A stretch of 64,000 bases of DNA from G016234445 sp964438865 (GCA_964438865.1 CAYTMI010000010.1:1-64000), one strand, 5' to 3'; positions 7,926-16,978 are shown, counted from the first letter of the stretch. Notes: generated by a model not told the origin, from the letters alone. Program-made: numbers and translations.

Positions 7926-10186
7926 CGACGATCGAGAAGCCCACCTACAAGATCATCGGCACCCGCCCCATCCGCCCGGACGGCGTCGAAAAGGTCACGG
8001 GGAAGGCCCAGTACGGCGCGGACATCCGGCTGCCGGGGATGATCTTCGGCCGCGTCCTTCGCAGCCCCCATGCCCACGCCCGCATCCGGAGCATCGATAC
8101 CAGCGCCGCCGAGGCCTACCCCGGCGTGCTCGCTGTCCTGACGCACGCGGACTTCCCGCTGGCCGCCGACCGGGTTGAGGAACTCGGGGAAACGGCCGTC
8201 AACCTCAAGGAACTAAGCGAGAACATCCTCGCGGCCGGCAAGGCGCTCTACCGCGGCCACGCCATCGCCGCCATCGCCGCCGCGAACCCGCACGTCGCCG
8301 AGGAAGCGCTGAAGCTGATCAAGGTCGACTACGAGGTGCTGCCCGCGGTGGTCGACGTCCGCGACGCCATGCGCGAAGACGCGCCGCTGCTGAACGAGAA
8401 CCGTTACACGAAGGATCTCGGCGGGGCGAAGAGCGAGAAGCCCTCCAACATCGCCAGCCACGTCCAGTTCCAGTCGGGCGACCTCGCTGGCGCTTTCGCT
8501 GAAGCCGATCACGTCGTCGAGCGCGAGTTCACGACGAAGATGGTGCACCAGGGCTACATCGAGCCACAGAACTCGACCGCGAGCTGGAATTCCGATGGGA
8601 CCGTGACCATCTGGACGAGCACCCAGGGGGCGTTCTCGGTGCGGGCGCAGCTTTCGGAGATCCTGCGGATGCCGGTCGCGCGGATAAAGGTGGTGCCGAT
8701 GGAGATCGGCGGCGGCTTCGGCGGGAAGCTCCCGATCTACCTGGACCCGGTCGCGGCACTGCTTTCGAAGAAGTCGGGCCACCCCGTGAAATTGGTGATG
8801 AACCGGACCGAAGTGTTCGAAGGCACCGGCCCCACGAGCGGCACCTACATCAAGCTCAAAGCTGCTGAGAAGGCCGGGAAGCTGACCGCCATCGAAGCCA
8901 CGCTCGCCTACGAGGCCGGCGCCTACCCGGGCTCCTCCGTGGGCGCGGGGGCGATGTGCATGCTTTCGCCCTACAGCGTCGAGAATTTCAAGATCGACGG
9001 TTACGACGTGGTCGTGAACAAGCCGAAAACCGCGGCCTACCGTGCCCCGGGAGCGCCGGCGAGCGCTTTCGCCACTGAGAGCGTCCTCGATGAACTGGCG
9101 AAGGCTGCGAAGATCGACCCGCTCCAGTTCCGGCTCCAGAACAGCGCCCACGAGGGCACACGGATGGTGACCGGCGTCCCCTTCCCCCGGATCGGGCACG
9201 AAGAAGTGGTCGAGGCGGCGATGAACAGCCCCCACTACCGTTCGCCCATCGAGGGGCCGTTCCGCGGCCGCGGTGTCGCCTCCGGCTTCTGGTTCAACGC
9301 CGGGATGCAGTCGAGCGTCGTCGTCGCCGTCAACGTCGATGGCACGGTGAACCTGATCGAGGGTTCGACGGACATCGGCGGGACGCGGGCGTCGCTGGCG
9401 ATGCAACTGGGGGAGACGCTTGGCATTCCCTACGACACGATCAAGCCTACGGTCGTCGACACCGACTCGATCGGCCACAACGACGTCACCGGCGGCAGCC
9501 GTACGACCTTTGCCAGCGGCATGGCCGTTTACGAAGCGGGCATGGACGTCCAGCGGGAGATGGTCAAGCGGTCATCGAAGCTCCTGAACGCGCCAGCAGA
9601 CGACCTCGTTTACGAGAACGGGGGCGTCCACGTTGTTTCGGACCCGTCGAAGAAGATGACGTTCAAGGAGATCGCCGCCCAGTCGGCGCGCACCGGCGGC
9701 CCAATCAACGGCAAGGGCTCCGTGCTCGCGCGCGGGGCAGGCGCTGCCTATGCCACCCACATCGTCGACGTGGAGGTGGACCCGGACACGGGCAAGGTCA
9801 CCATCCTCCGCTACACGGCGGTGCAGGACGTCGGCACGGCGATTCACCCCGCGTACGTTGAGGGCCAGATCCAGGGCGGCGCCGTCCAGGGCATCGGCTG
9901 GGCGCTGAACGAGGAGTACTACTACGACGACACCGGCCGGATGGCGAACTCGAGCTTCCTCGACTACCGGATGCCGACGACCCTGGACGTGCCCATGATC
10001 GAGACGATCCTGGTGGAAGTGCCGAACCCGGGGCATCCCTACGGGGTCCGGGGGGTGGGTGAGGTGCCGATCGTGCCGCCGCTCGCAGCCGTGGCTAACG
10101 CGATCGCGGACGCGACCGGTCACCGGTTCACGGACCTGCCGATTTCGCCCCGGCGCGTCGTCGAGACTCTCCACCACCTGGAATAA
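7922..10186 (+). CDS. Molybdenum hydroxylase molybdopterin-binding (large) subunit
   Basis: A 754-residue catalytic subunit of the xanthine oxidase superfamily that hydroxylates its substrate at a Mo-cytosine-dinucleotide-type centre. Visible motifs are GGGFGGK at 263-269, AYRAPGAP around 372-379, and the catalytic-Glu motif GVGEVP near 712. The active-site loop is not AYRCSFR, so this is not a form I CO dehydrogenase. It is closer to aldehyde, purine or N-heterocycle hydroxylases, and the substrate is unknown. The protein start is the ATG inside the ATGA overlap. The longer frame into the previous gene is artefactual. Confidence 0.93.
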   Translation: MTTIEKPTYKIIGTRPIRPDGVEKVTGKAQYGADIRLPGMIFGRVLRSPHAHARIRSIDTSAAEAYPGVLAVLTHADFPLAADRVEELGETAVNLKELSENILAAGKALYRGHAIAAIAAANPHVAEEALKLIKVDYEVLPAVVDVRDAMREDAPLLNENRYTKDLGGAKSEKPSNIASHVQFQSGDLAGAFAEADHVVEREFTTKMVHQGYIEPQNSTASWNSDGTVTIWTSTQGAFSVRAQLSEILRMPVARIKVVPMEIGGGFGGKLPIYLDPVAALLSKKSGHPVKLVMNRTEVFEGTGPTSGTYIKLKAAEKAGKLTAIEATLAYEAGAYPGSSVGAGAMCMLSPYSVENFKIDGYDVVVNKPKTAAYRAPGAPASAFATESVLDELAKAAKIDPLQFRLQNSAHEGTRMVTGVPFPRIGHEEVVEAAMNSPHYRSPIEGPFRGRGVASGFWFNAGMQSSVVVAVNVDGTVNLIEGSTDIGGTRASLAMQLGETLGIPYDTIKPTVVDTDSIGHNDVTGGSRTTFASGMAVYEAGMDVQREMVKRSSKLLNAPADDLVYENGGVHVVSDPSKKMTFKEIAAQSARTGGPINGKGSVLARGAGAAYATHIVDVEVDPDTGKVTILRYTAVQDVGTAIHPAYVEGQIQGGAVQGIGWALNEEYYYDDTGRMANSSFLDYRMPTTLDVPMIETILVEVPNPGHPYGVRGVGEVPIVPPLAAVANAIADATGHRFTDLPISPRRVVETLHHLE

Positions 10187-10188
10187 TC

Positions 10189-10452
10189 GTGATCTCCGTC
10201 TGGGTCCCGGCATTGCTGCGCTCGCTCTGTGGGGGCACGGCGCGGCTCGAGGTTGAGGGCGCGACGCTGGGGGAGGTCCTCCGGGCGCTCGATCTGCGCT
10301 GTCCCGGGCTCTATGAGCGAGTCGTGGAGGATGGCCGCGTCCGGCCCGAACTGGCGGTCGCCATCAACGGCGAGGTGCTCTCACTGGCGCTGCACGAGCC
10401 GCTGGCCCCGGGGACGGAGCTGACGCTGGTCCCGGCCATCGGCGGCGGCTGA
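10189..10452 (+). CDS. MoaD/ThiS-like ubiquitin-fold protein
   Basis: An 87-residue beta-grasp protein ending in AIGGG. A Gly-Gly-type C-terminus is needed in sulfur carriers such as MoaD, which donates sulfur to molybdopterin. It starts with GTG 2 nt after the large-subunit stop, so it is almost certainly cotranscribed with the molybdenum hydroxylase. That position suggests a dedicated role in cofactor sulfur supply or assembly for this enzyme, which is inference. Whether the extra third glycine is trimmed is unknown. Confidence 0.82.
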   Translation: MISVWVPALLRSLCGGTARLEVEGATLGEVLRALDLRCPGLYERVVEDGRVRPELAVAINGEVLSLALHEPLAPGTELTLVPAIGGG

Positions 10453-10459
10453 CGGCCCG

Positions 10460-10846
10460 CTACCGTCGCTGGGTCAGTTCGATGACGTTGCCGTCAGGGT
10501 CGCGGTAGCGAGCGGAGCGGCCCCAGGGTTCGTCGCGTGGGCCGTGGACGACCTCGGCGCCTGCGGCGACCGCCCGGGCGTGGGCCTGCTCGATGTCGTC
10601 CACCGAGAACGCGACCTGCACGCCCTTCGATGGCCCGTCCGCCTTCGCTTCGTAGAGCGCGAAATGGAGGAAGGCGCCGTCGGTCCAGGACGTGGCCGCG
10701 TGCCGTCCGCCGGTCCAGCGGTCGTCTGTTCGGGCGTGATCCGAGGCGTGGAGGTCGACGCCGAACGCGTCCCCGTAGAGCCGCGCCGAACGGTCGAGGT
10801 CAGAGACTTCGATCACGACGGCGACGAGACGGTTGTTCCCGGCCAC
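10460..10846 (-). CDS. VOC (glyoxalase/bleomycin resistance) family protein
   Basis: A 128-residue VOC-fold protein with two beta-alpha-beta-beta-beta repeats: VVIEVSDLDRSARLYGDAFG at the start and YRDPDGNVIEL at the end. The family binds a divalent metal in enzymes such as glyoxalase I and dioxygenases, or sequesters antibiotics. The substrate is unknown. The start is GTG 10846, because AGGAG (10853-10857, overlapping the stop of the gene upstream) lies 6 nt before it. A TTG at 10852 would leave no spacer. It is cotranscribed with the acyl-CoA dehydrogenase. Confidence 0.83.
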   Translation of the reverse strand: MAGNNRLVAVVIEVSDLDRSARLYGDAFGVDLHASDHARTDDRWTGGRHAATSWTDGAFLHFALYEAKADGPSKGVQVAFSVDDIEQAHARAVAAGAEVVHGPRDEPWGRSARYRDPDGNVIELTQRR

Positions 10847-10855
10847 GAACAACTC

Positions 10856-12055
10856 CTAGCCGCGAGGTAGACCGAGGCCGCGCGTGGCGATGATGTTGCG
10901 CTGGATCTCGCTCGTACCGGCCGCGATTGTCGCCGGGACGGTGCTCATGTAGTCCATGGCGGCGCGGATCTTGTGAGCGCCTTCGAGACCCTGCGGGTCG
11001 CGGAGCTGGCCCCGCATCCCGCTGATGCGCATCTCCGTCCAGGCGATGCGCTGGGAGAGTTCCGAGCCGTACATCTTGGTCATGCTCGCCTCCATGTTCG
11101 GGACCCCGCCCCGCGCCTGGATGGCGATGACCGTGAAGGACAGCAACGCGCAGACAGCCGTCTCGATGGCGCGGTCCGCGACTTCGAGGCGGTGGGTCGC
11201 GGCCACCGGGGCGCCGGCCTTCGAACGGGCCTGCAGGTAATGGCTGATCTTCTCCACGGACTTCCGGGCAGCGATGGCGCGGGCGATGTTCGAGCGCTCG
11301 AAGTCGAGGGTGGTGGTGCCGACGTACCAGCCGCGGTTCTCTTCGCCGATACGGTTGCGGACGGGCACGCGGACATCTTCGAAGAAGACTTCGTTGAAGA
11401 CGTGCCCCTCTGCCATGTTGATCAGCGGCCGCACGGTGACCCCGGGCGACTTCATGTTGAGCAACAGGTAGCTGATGCCGCGGTGCTTCGGGGCGTCGGG
11501 GTCGGTGCGGGTGAGGAGGAATATCCAGTCGGCGCGGTGGGCGCCGGAGGTCCAGATCTTCTGGCCATTCACGACATAATCGTCACCGTCGCGGGTGGCC
11601 CGGGTCTGGAGGCTGGCGAGGTCGGAACCGGAGCCCGGTTCGCTGAATCCCTGGCACCAGGACACCTCGCCGCGGAGCATGGGCGGAAGGTGCTCGGCCT
11701 TCTGCTCCTCGGTGCCGTGGAGCATAATCGTGGGGCCGACGAGGTTGAGCATCTGGCGGCTGGTTGGGGCTTGGGCTTCGAGCAGTTCCTGGTTGAGGAC
11801 GAACTGTTCGAGGACGCTCATGTCGGCGCCGCCGTACTTCTTCGGCCAGGCTGGGGCGAGCCAGCCGTTGGCGCCCAGCTTGTCCAGCCACTGGCCGAGG
11901 CGCTTTTCCCGGGCGGCCATGCGGGCGGGGGCGGGGTCGGTGGCGCCAAGTTCGCCTTCGTAGGATTCGCCTTCGGGCGGCTGCCAGTTCTGGTGCACGA
12001 AGTTGCGGACCTGTTGGCGCCATGTGGCGAGTTCCGGGGTGTCGTTGAAACGCAT
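10856..12055 (-). CDS. Acyl-CoA dehydrogenase
   Basis: A 399-residue FAD-dependent acyl-CoA dehydrogenase that introduces the alpha-beta double bond into acyl-CoA. It has the all-alpha N-domain, the middle beta-domain signature WCQGFSEPGSGSDLA (about 134-148), IWTSGAHRADW, and the C-terminal AAGTSEIQRNIIATRGLGLPR. Chain-length preference cannot be read. It is first in a two-gene unit with the VOC protein. Confidence 0.95.
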   Translation of the reverse strand: MRFNDTPELATWRQQVRNFVHQNWQPPEGESYEGELGATDPAPARMAAREKRLGQWLDKLGANGWLAPAWPKKYGGADMSVLEQFVLNQELLEAQAPTSRQMLNLVGPTIMLHGTEEQKAEHLPPMLRGEVSWCQGFSEPGSGSDLASLQTRATRDGDDYVVNGQKIWTSGAHRADWIFLLTRTDPDAPKHRGISYLLLNMKSPGVTVRPLINMAEGHVFNEVFFEDVRVPVRNRIGEENRGWYVGTTTLDFERSNIARAIAARKSVEKISHYLQARSKAGAPVAATHRLEVADRAIETAVCALLSFTVIAIQARGGVPNMEASMTKMYGSELSQRIAWTEMRISGMRGQLRDPQGLEGAHKIRAAMDYMSTVPATIAAGTSEIQRNIIATRGLGLPRG

Positions 12056-12087
12056 CTCGTTCGTCCTGGATGTGGTAGATGGGGCGG

Positions 12088-12093
12088 ATTCTA
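12088..12093 (-). promoter_or_regulatory. -10 box TAGAAT upstream of the acyl-CoA dehydrogenase gene
   Basis: TAGAAT on the minus strand lies 32 nt before the ATG, giving a short leader rather than a leaderless start. Confidence 0.5.
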
Positions 12094-12100
12094 CACCCCG

Positions 12101-14845
12101 CTACTGGACTTCGCCCCAGTTCTTGCCCTTCTTCACGTCCACCTTCAGGGGCACGTTCATCTCGAGGCTGGCGGGCATCAGGCGGAGGGCGATCTCTGTG
12201 ACCGCCTCGATTTCGTGGGCGGGGCATTCAAAGATCAGTTCGTCGTGGACCTGGAGGATCATCCGGCTGCGGAGCCCGCGTTCGATGATCTCGGCGTCGA
12301 CGCGGATCATCGCGACCTTGATGATGTCGGCGGCGGTGCCCTGGATAGGCATGTTGATGGCTTCGCGCTCGGCGGCGCTGCGAACCTGGAAGTTGGTGCT
12401 GTGGATGGCGGGGAGATACCGCCGGCGCCCGAAGACGGTCTCGGCATAGCCGTGGTCGCGGGTGAACTTGAGCGTCTCCTGCTGCCATTCGGCGATGCCG
12501 GGGAAGCTGGCGAAGTACGACTTGATGAAGGCGTCGGCCTCTTCCCGCGACATGCCGGTGCGGCTGGCGAGCCCGAACTCGCCCATGCCGTAGGCGATGC
12601 CGAAGTTCACCATCTTCGCCGTGTCGCGCATCTGGCGGGTGACTTCGCCGGGCTGGACGCCGTAGACCGTCGCAGCGGTCGTGCGGTGGATGTCCTGGTC
12701 GGCCAGAAAGGCTTCGACCAGGCCGCGGTCGCCGGTAACGTGGGCGAGGACGCGGAGTTCGATCTGGGAATAGTCGGCGGCGACGAACCAGGGGTCCGCG
12801 AACCGGGCCGCGACGAACGCCTTGCGGATGTCGCGGCCGGTGTCGGTGCGTACGGGGATGTTCTGGAGGTTCGGGTTCTTGCTGCTCAGGCGGCCAGTCG
12901 CGGCGACGGTCTGCTGGAAGTCGGTGTGGATGCGGCCGTCGTCGGCCACGGTCATGGGGAGGGCGTCGAGGTAGGTCGACTTCAGCTTCGTCAGTTCGCG
13001 GTATTCGAAGATGCAGTCGATCAGCGGGGTGACGGCCCGGAGCGACTCCAGCGCCCGCTGGTCGGTGCTGTAGCCCTGCGTGGTCTTGCGCGTCTTCGGG
13101 AGGCCCATCTCCTTGAAGAGGATGTCGCTCAGTTGCTGGGGGCTGGCGATGTTGAATTCGTGCCCGACCATGGCGTAGATCTCGCGTTCGCCGCGTTCGA
13201 TTTCGGCCGACATGGCGCGCGAGAGGTCGCGCAGCACCGCGATGTCGAGGGCGACGCCTTCGCCCTCCATCCGGTAGAGGACCGGGACAAGCGGGAGTTC
13301 CATCTCCGCGAAGAGCGGCCATTGTCCGCGCTCGTGCAGTTGCGCCTCCAGCTGGGGCCGGACGCGGAGGAGCATGTCGGCGTGCTGGCAGGCGTAGTCC
13401 TGTACCCGTTCGATCTCCACCTGGGAGAGGGCAACGGCGTTCCGGCCGGAGCCTGTGAGGGTCGTCAGTGCCGGCATCTCCAGCCCCAGCCGTTCGTTCA
13501 CCAGGGCGCCGAGCGTCGATGACGTTTCGCCGAGCAGGAAGGCGGCGATGGTGACGTCGAAGGTGGCGCCGTCGAAAGCCATGCCCGCTGCCGCGAGCTG
13601 GTGCATCAGGTACTTCGCGCCGTAGGTGGTCTTGCCCAGGGTGGAGTCGGCGAGGAGCGGCCCGAGCGTGGCGCGGATCTGATCCATCGTCACCTGGGTC
13701 GTGCCGGCGTCGAGCCGGGGGGCGTGACCGACCGGGACGTACCATGCCCGCCCGGGAGCCGTCGCGAAGGAGAGCCCGAGGAGCAGGTGGTGCGCCGTGT
13801 CGCCGGTGGTGGAGAGGGCGGCGAAGCCGAAGCTCCCGGCGGCGCGGAGCGTCTCGGAGAGGGCGCGCAGGGCCGGTTCCGAAGTGACCGCCTCGTAGGC
13901 CTGCTCCACGGCTTCGTCGGCGCTCCCGGCACTGGCCCGTGGCTGCGACCCCAAGACTTCATCCAGCCGGGTGGCCAGCATCCGGAACTCAAGTTCGCGG
14001 AAGAGCGACATCACGGCGTCACGGTCGTAGCCTCGGACTTCGCAGGCGTCCATGTCGAAGTCCACGGGCACGTCGGTGTGGATGGTGACGAGTTCCTTGT
14101 TCCAGCGGGCGGTCGCTTCGCCTTCGATGAGCTTCGTCTTGAGCGCGCCCTTCACCTCGTCGATGCGTTCGTAGATGGACTCGACGGTGCCGAACTGCCG
14201 GATGAGGTCGGTCGCGGTCTTTTCGCCGATGCCGCGGATGCCCTCGACGTTGTCGCTGGTGTCACCCTTGAGGGCCTTGTAGTCGATCATGTAGATGGGG
14301 CTGAAGCCGTAGCGTTCGGCGGCGCGGGTCTCGTTGTAGTCGACCGTGTCGCGCTGGTAGGGCCGGAACATGAAGAGGTTCACGCCGGGCTTTATCAGTT
14401 GAACGAGGTCGGTATCGAGGGTGGCGATGTAGGTCTCGACTCCCTCGGCGGAGGCGATCCGAGCGATGGTTCCGGCGACGTCGTCGGCTTCGTAGCCGGG
14501 GCATTCGTAGATCGGGATCCCGAACGCTTCGAGGAGTTGGCGCACGCGTGCCATCTGCTTTATCAATTCGGACGGGGTTTCGCGGCGGGTCGCCTTGTAG
14601 GCTTCGCTGGCTTCGTGACGGAAGGTCTTGCCACCGAAGTCCCAGGCGGCGCAGATGTGGGTGGGCTGCAACTGGTCGAGGACGCGGATGAGCGTTTCGG
14701 CGTAGCCGTGGGTGGCGAAGGTGAGTTCGCCCTTGCTCGTCATGAGGGGCTTGTCGCTGTTGGCGAAGGCGAAGAAGGCGCGGTAGAGGATACCGTGCGA
14801 ATCGAGGATGACGAGCCGTGGCTTGCGGTTGGCGGCGGGAGGCAT
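12101..14845 (-). CDS. polA: DNA polymerase I
   Basis: A 914-residue family A DNA polymerase for gap filling and Okazaki fragment processing. The 5' nuclease occupies about residues 1-290 (LVILDSHGILYRAFFAFA at the start; EADDVAGT). The polymerase domain starts near 510, with motif A ADYSQIELR near 690, motif B KMVNFGIAYGM near 747 and motif C VHDELIFE near 868. The middle domain (about 315-500) has the exonuclease fold position, but the DxE motif is replaced by GFAALSTT, so proofreading is probably lost, as in Taq polymerase. The start is fixed by TATAAT 6 nt upstream (leaderless). Confidence 0.97.
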   Translation of the reverse strand: MPPAANRKPRLVILDSHGILYRAFFAFANSDKPLMTSKGELTFATHGYAETLIRVLDQLQPTHICAAWDFGGKTFRHEASEAYKATRRETPSELIKQMARVRQLLEAFGIPIYECPGYEADDVAGTIARIASAEGVETYIATLDTDLVQLIKPGVNLFMFRPYQRDTVDYNETRAAERYGFSPIYMIDYKALKGDTSDNVEGIRGIGEKTATDLIRQFGTVESIYERIDEVKGALKTKLIEGEATARWNKELVTIHTDVPVDFDMDACEVRGYDRDAVMSLFRELEFRMLATRLDEVLGSQPRASAGSADEAVEQAYEAVTSEPALRALSETLRAAGSFGFAALSTTGDTAHHLLLGLSFATAPGRAWYVPVGHAPRLDAGTTQVTMDQIRATLGPLLADSTLGKTTYGAKYLMHQLAAAGMAFDGATFDVTIAAFLLGETSSTLGALVNERLGLEMPALTTLTGSGRNAVALSQVEIERVQDYACQHADMLLRVRPQLEAQLHERGQWPLFAEMELPLVPVLYRMEGEGVALDIAVLRDLSRAMSAEIERGEREIYAMVGHEFNIASPQQLSDILFKEMGLPKTRKTTQGYSTDQRALESLRAVTPLIDCIFEYRELTKLKSTYLDALPMTVADDGRIHTDFQQTVAATGRLSSKNPNLQNIPVRTDTGRDIRKAFVAARFADPWFVAADYSQIELRVLAHVTGDRGLVEAFLADQDIHRTTAATVYGVQPGEVTRQMRDTAKMVNFGIAYGMGEFGLASRTGMSREEADAFIKSYFASFPGIAEWQQETLKFTRDHGYAETVFGRRRYLPAIHSTNFQVRSAAEREAINMPIQGTAADIIKVAMIRVDAEIIERGLRSRMILQVHDELIFECPAHEIEAVTEIALRLMPASLEMNVPLKVDVKKGKNWGEVQ

Positions 14846-14851
14846 CGGCTG

Positions 14852-14857
14852 ATTATA
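14852..14857 (-). promoter_or_regulatory. -10 box TATAAT for leaderless polA
   Basis: A perfect consensus TATAAT on the minus strand, followed by 6 nt and the polA ATG. It lies next to a short direct repeat of CCCGAGT units at 14865-14880. Confidence 0.7.
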
Positions 14858-14907
14858 GGGCCGAGTCCCGAGTCCCGAGTGTAGGAGTGCCGGGGCTCTC
14901 AGTGTGC

Positions 14908-14921
14908 TAATGTGGACACAT
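14908..14921 (+). promoter_or_regulatory. Promoter -10 with overlapping palindromic operator for the Phd-PIN module
   Basis: The -10 box TAATGT (14908-14913) overlaps the perfect palindrome ATGTG-GA-CACAT (14910-14921). Phd/YefM antitoxins bind such palindromes to repress their own operons, so this is a likely autoregulatory site. Confidence 0.5.
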
Positions 14922-14945
14922 CGAGGGGAATGAGGTCACAACGCC

Positions 14946-15224
14946 GTGGCAGAGGTCACAGTTGGCATCCGGGAATTCAAGGCGCACCTGAGCGAATACC
15001 TGCGGCGGGTGAAGGCGGGCGAGACGATCGTGCTCACCGAGCGGGGGAAGCCCGTCGGTGAAGTGAGCGCGCCGAAGCTAACGACCCTGGAACGCGTAAG
15101 GATGCTCGCCGAGTCGGGCGCCGTGGCCTGGAGCGGCGAACTGCCGGACCCAGACTTGGAGCCTGCCGGGGAGGTCGCTCCGGGCCGGTCCGTCGCCGAC
15201 CTCCTGATCGCCGATCGCGGGTGA
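14946..15224 (+). CDS. Phd/YefM-family antitoxin
   Basis: A 92-residue antitoxin. The N-terminal half (VGIREFKAHLSEYLRRVKAGETIVLTERGKPVGEV) has the Phd/YefM DNA-binding fold, and the C-terminal half should bind and block the toxin. It starts with GTG downstream of a GAGGTCACA stretch and overlaps the PIN toxin gene by 4 nt (GTGA). It is expected to repress the operon through the palindrome at 14910-14921. Confidence 0.88.
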   Translation: MAEVTVGIREFKAHLSEYLRRVKAGETIVLTERGKPVGEVSAPKLTTLERVRMLAESGAVAWSGELPDPDLEPAGEVAPGRSVADLLIADRG

Positions 15225-15661
15225 ACATCTACCTCGACAGCAGCGCCCTGGTGAAGCGTTACCTGGTGGAGGCGGGGACTGAGGCGGTCCACGATCTGTT
15301 CGGAGGACCTGATGCGATCGCGGGGTCGGCGCTGACCGAGGTGGAGGTGCCGGCGACAATCTCGCGGGCGAAGAAGGCCGGCATCGTGCGAGCCGCTGAC
15401 GCAACGAGGGCGATAACGCTCTTTCAGGGTGACTGGGCGAACTTTGTCCGCATCCCGGTCGATGATCGCCAGCTCGGCGCAGCCGCAGTGCTGGCTGAGC
15501 GATACAGCCTCAGGGCACTCGACGCCGTCCACCTGGCTTCGGCGCTTAGCTGGTCGGAAGCGATCGCTGCTCCAGTGGTGCTCGCCACCTTCGACCGCGA
15601 GCTGTGGGTGGCGGCGAGGGAGGCAGGGCTGGCGCCGTGGCCGGAGGGGCTCGTACCGTAG
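15221..15661 (+). CDS. PIN-domain ribonuclease toxin (VapC-like)
   Basis: A 146-residue PIN-domain RNase. The acidic metal-binding residues are present: Asp6 in YLDSSAL, Glu40 in TEVE, Asp101 in LDAVHLA and Asp125 in TFDREL. Such toxins cleave tRNA or rRNA when freed from the antitoxin. It is translationally coupled to the Phd-type antitoxin through GTGA. All catalytic acids are intact, so the module looks functional. Confidence 0.9.
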   Translation: MNIYLDSSALVKRYLVEAGTEAVHDLFGGPDAIAGSALTEVEVPATISRAKKAGIVRAADATRAITLFQGDWANFVRIPVDDRQLGAAAVLAERYSLRALDAVHLASALSWSEAIAAPVVLATFDRELWVAAREAGLAPWPEGLVP

Positions 15662-15728
15662 GGGGCGGCGCGCCGGGATAGAATGGTCCCGTCAGCAACC
15701 GGCATTGGCCGCCAGGAGTTTCACCGCC

Positions 15729-16871
15729 ATGGACTTTCGCCTCAACCCCCACCAGTCAGCCTTCCAGCAGGAAGTGCGCACCTTTATCGAATCCGGGCTG
15801 CCCGAGGGATGGGACGGCGACGCCGAGGCCGGGGGGCCGATCGAACGCGAGGTGATGAAGCGGCTGGCGTCGAAGCACTGGCTCGCTCTGCCGTGGCCGA
15901 AGGAGTACGGCGGGACCGGCGCCAGCCCGATCGAACAGCTCATTTTCAACGAACAGATGGCCTACCATCGCGTCCCGGGGATGATGAACATGGGTGTCGC
16001 CTGGGTGGGCCCGGTGGTGATGCTCTACGGGACGGACGCGCAGAAGCGCGACTACCTGGGCGCCATCGCTGACGGGTCACAGCTCTGGTGCACGCTCTAT
16101 TCCGAACCGGGCGCAGGTTCGGACCTTGCCGCGATGCAGACACGCGCGGTCCGCGACGGCGACGACTACGTAATCAACGGCCAGAAGATCTGGACGAGCT
16201 TTGGCCACTACGCCGACTGGGGTTGGCTGGCCGCGCGTACCGACCCGGACGTGCCCAAGCACAAAGGCCTCTCGACGTTCGCGATCAAGATGGACACCCC
16301 CGGGATCACGATTCGGCCGCTGCGGAACATGGCCGGGACCCACGAGTTCAACGAGATCTTCTTCGAAGACGTACGCATCCCGGCATCGCAACTGGTGGGC
16401 GAAGAGAACCGCGGCTGGTACAACGTCGCCGTTGGCCTCGACTTCGAGCGCTCGTCGATCGGTGCGACCTCGACAGCGCGCCGGACGGTCGATGACATCG
16501 CCGCCTACCTGCGGGAGCACCGCGGCGAGACATCGACGGTGCTCCGGCACCGCATCGCTGAGCACGCGATCGCCGTGCAAGTGCTGCGGAACATGGCCTA
16601 TAACATCGCCACGGCCCAGGAGCGGACGGGGATCGCGCCGACACGGGAGGCGCAGATGGCGAAGCTGTTCGGCGCCGAGATGCAGCAGAAACTCTCCACC
16701 ACGTGCCTGCAGGTGTTCGGGATGGAGGGACAGGCGGCGCGCGTGGGTTCGCGGGTGCCGCAGTACCAGTACGCCCTCTTGCGGAGCGTCGCGAACACGA
16801 TCGAGGGGGGCACCAGCGAAATCCAGCGTTCGGTGATCGCCAGCCGGGGCCTGGGTTTGCCGCGCGAGTAG
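15729..16871 (+). CDS. Acyl-CoA dehydrogenase
   Basis: A 380-residue acyl-CoA dehydrogenase. Signatures are LWCTLYSEPGAGSDLAAMQT, YVINGQKIWTSFGHYADW and the C-terminal GGTSEIQRSVIASRGLGLPRE. The start MDFRLNPHQ is supported by CAGGAG about 9 nt upstream; the longer in-frame extension runs into the PIN gene and is not real. A -10-like TAGAAT at 15680-15685 gives it its own promoter with a short leader. Confidence 0.94.
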   Translation: MDFRLNPHQSAFQQEVRTFIESGLPEGWDGDAEAGGPIEREVMKRLASKHWLALPWPKEYGGTGASPIEQLIFNEQMAYHRVPGMMNMGVAWVGPVVMLYGTDAQKRDYLGAIADGSQLWCTLYSEPGAGSDLAAMQTRAVRDGDDYVINGQKIWTSFGHYADWGWLAARTDPDVPKHKGLSTFAIKMDTPGITIRPLRNMAGTHEFNEIFFEDVRIPASQLVGEENRGWYNVAVGLDFERSSIGATSTARRTVDDIAAYLREHRGETSTVLRHRIAEHAIAVQVLRNMAYNIATAQERTGIAPTREAQMAKLFGAEMQQKLSTTCLQVFGMEGQAARVGSRVPQYQYALLRSVANTIEGGTSEIQRSVIASRGLGLPRE

Positions 16872-16933
16872 CAGGCGGGTAAGGGCGTCGGAAGTTAGCG
16901 CGAATTAGTTTGCCCCGAGCGAAAGACCTCCTG

Positions 16934-16939
16934 TAGGCT
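16934..16939 (+). promoter_or_regulatory. -10 box TAGGCT upstream of the MFS gene
   Basis: TAGGCT has a TTGCCC-type -35 about 18 nt upstream, and the leader carries GGGAGG before the TTG start at 16979. Confidence 0.4.
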
Positions 16940-16978
16940 AGCCAATGCTGACGTGTACGTGAGCGTTGGGAGGCGCCT

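Noticed and set aside
7922..10186. Form I aerobic CO dehydrogenase (CoxL)
   Set aside because: The active-site loop is AYRAPGAP, not the AYRCSFR of form I CoxL, so I describe it only as a molybdenum hydroxylase.
10973..13522. 849-codon plus-strand open frame
   Set aside because: It is antisense to an acyl-CoA dehydrogenase and polA, with His/Asp/Gly-rich composition typical of reversed GC3-biased genes and no recognisable domain.
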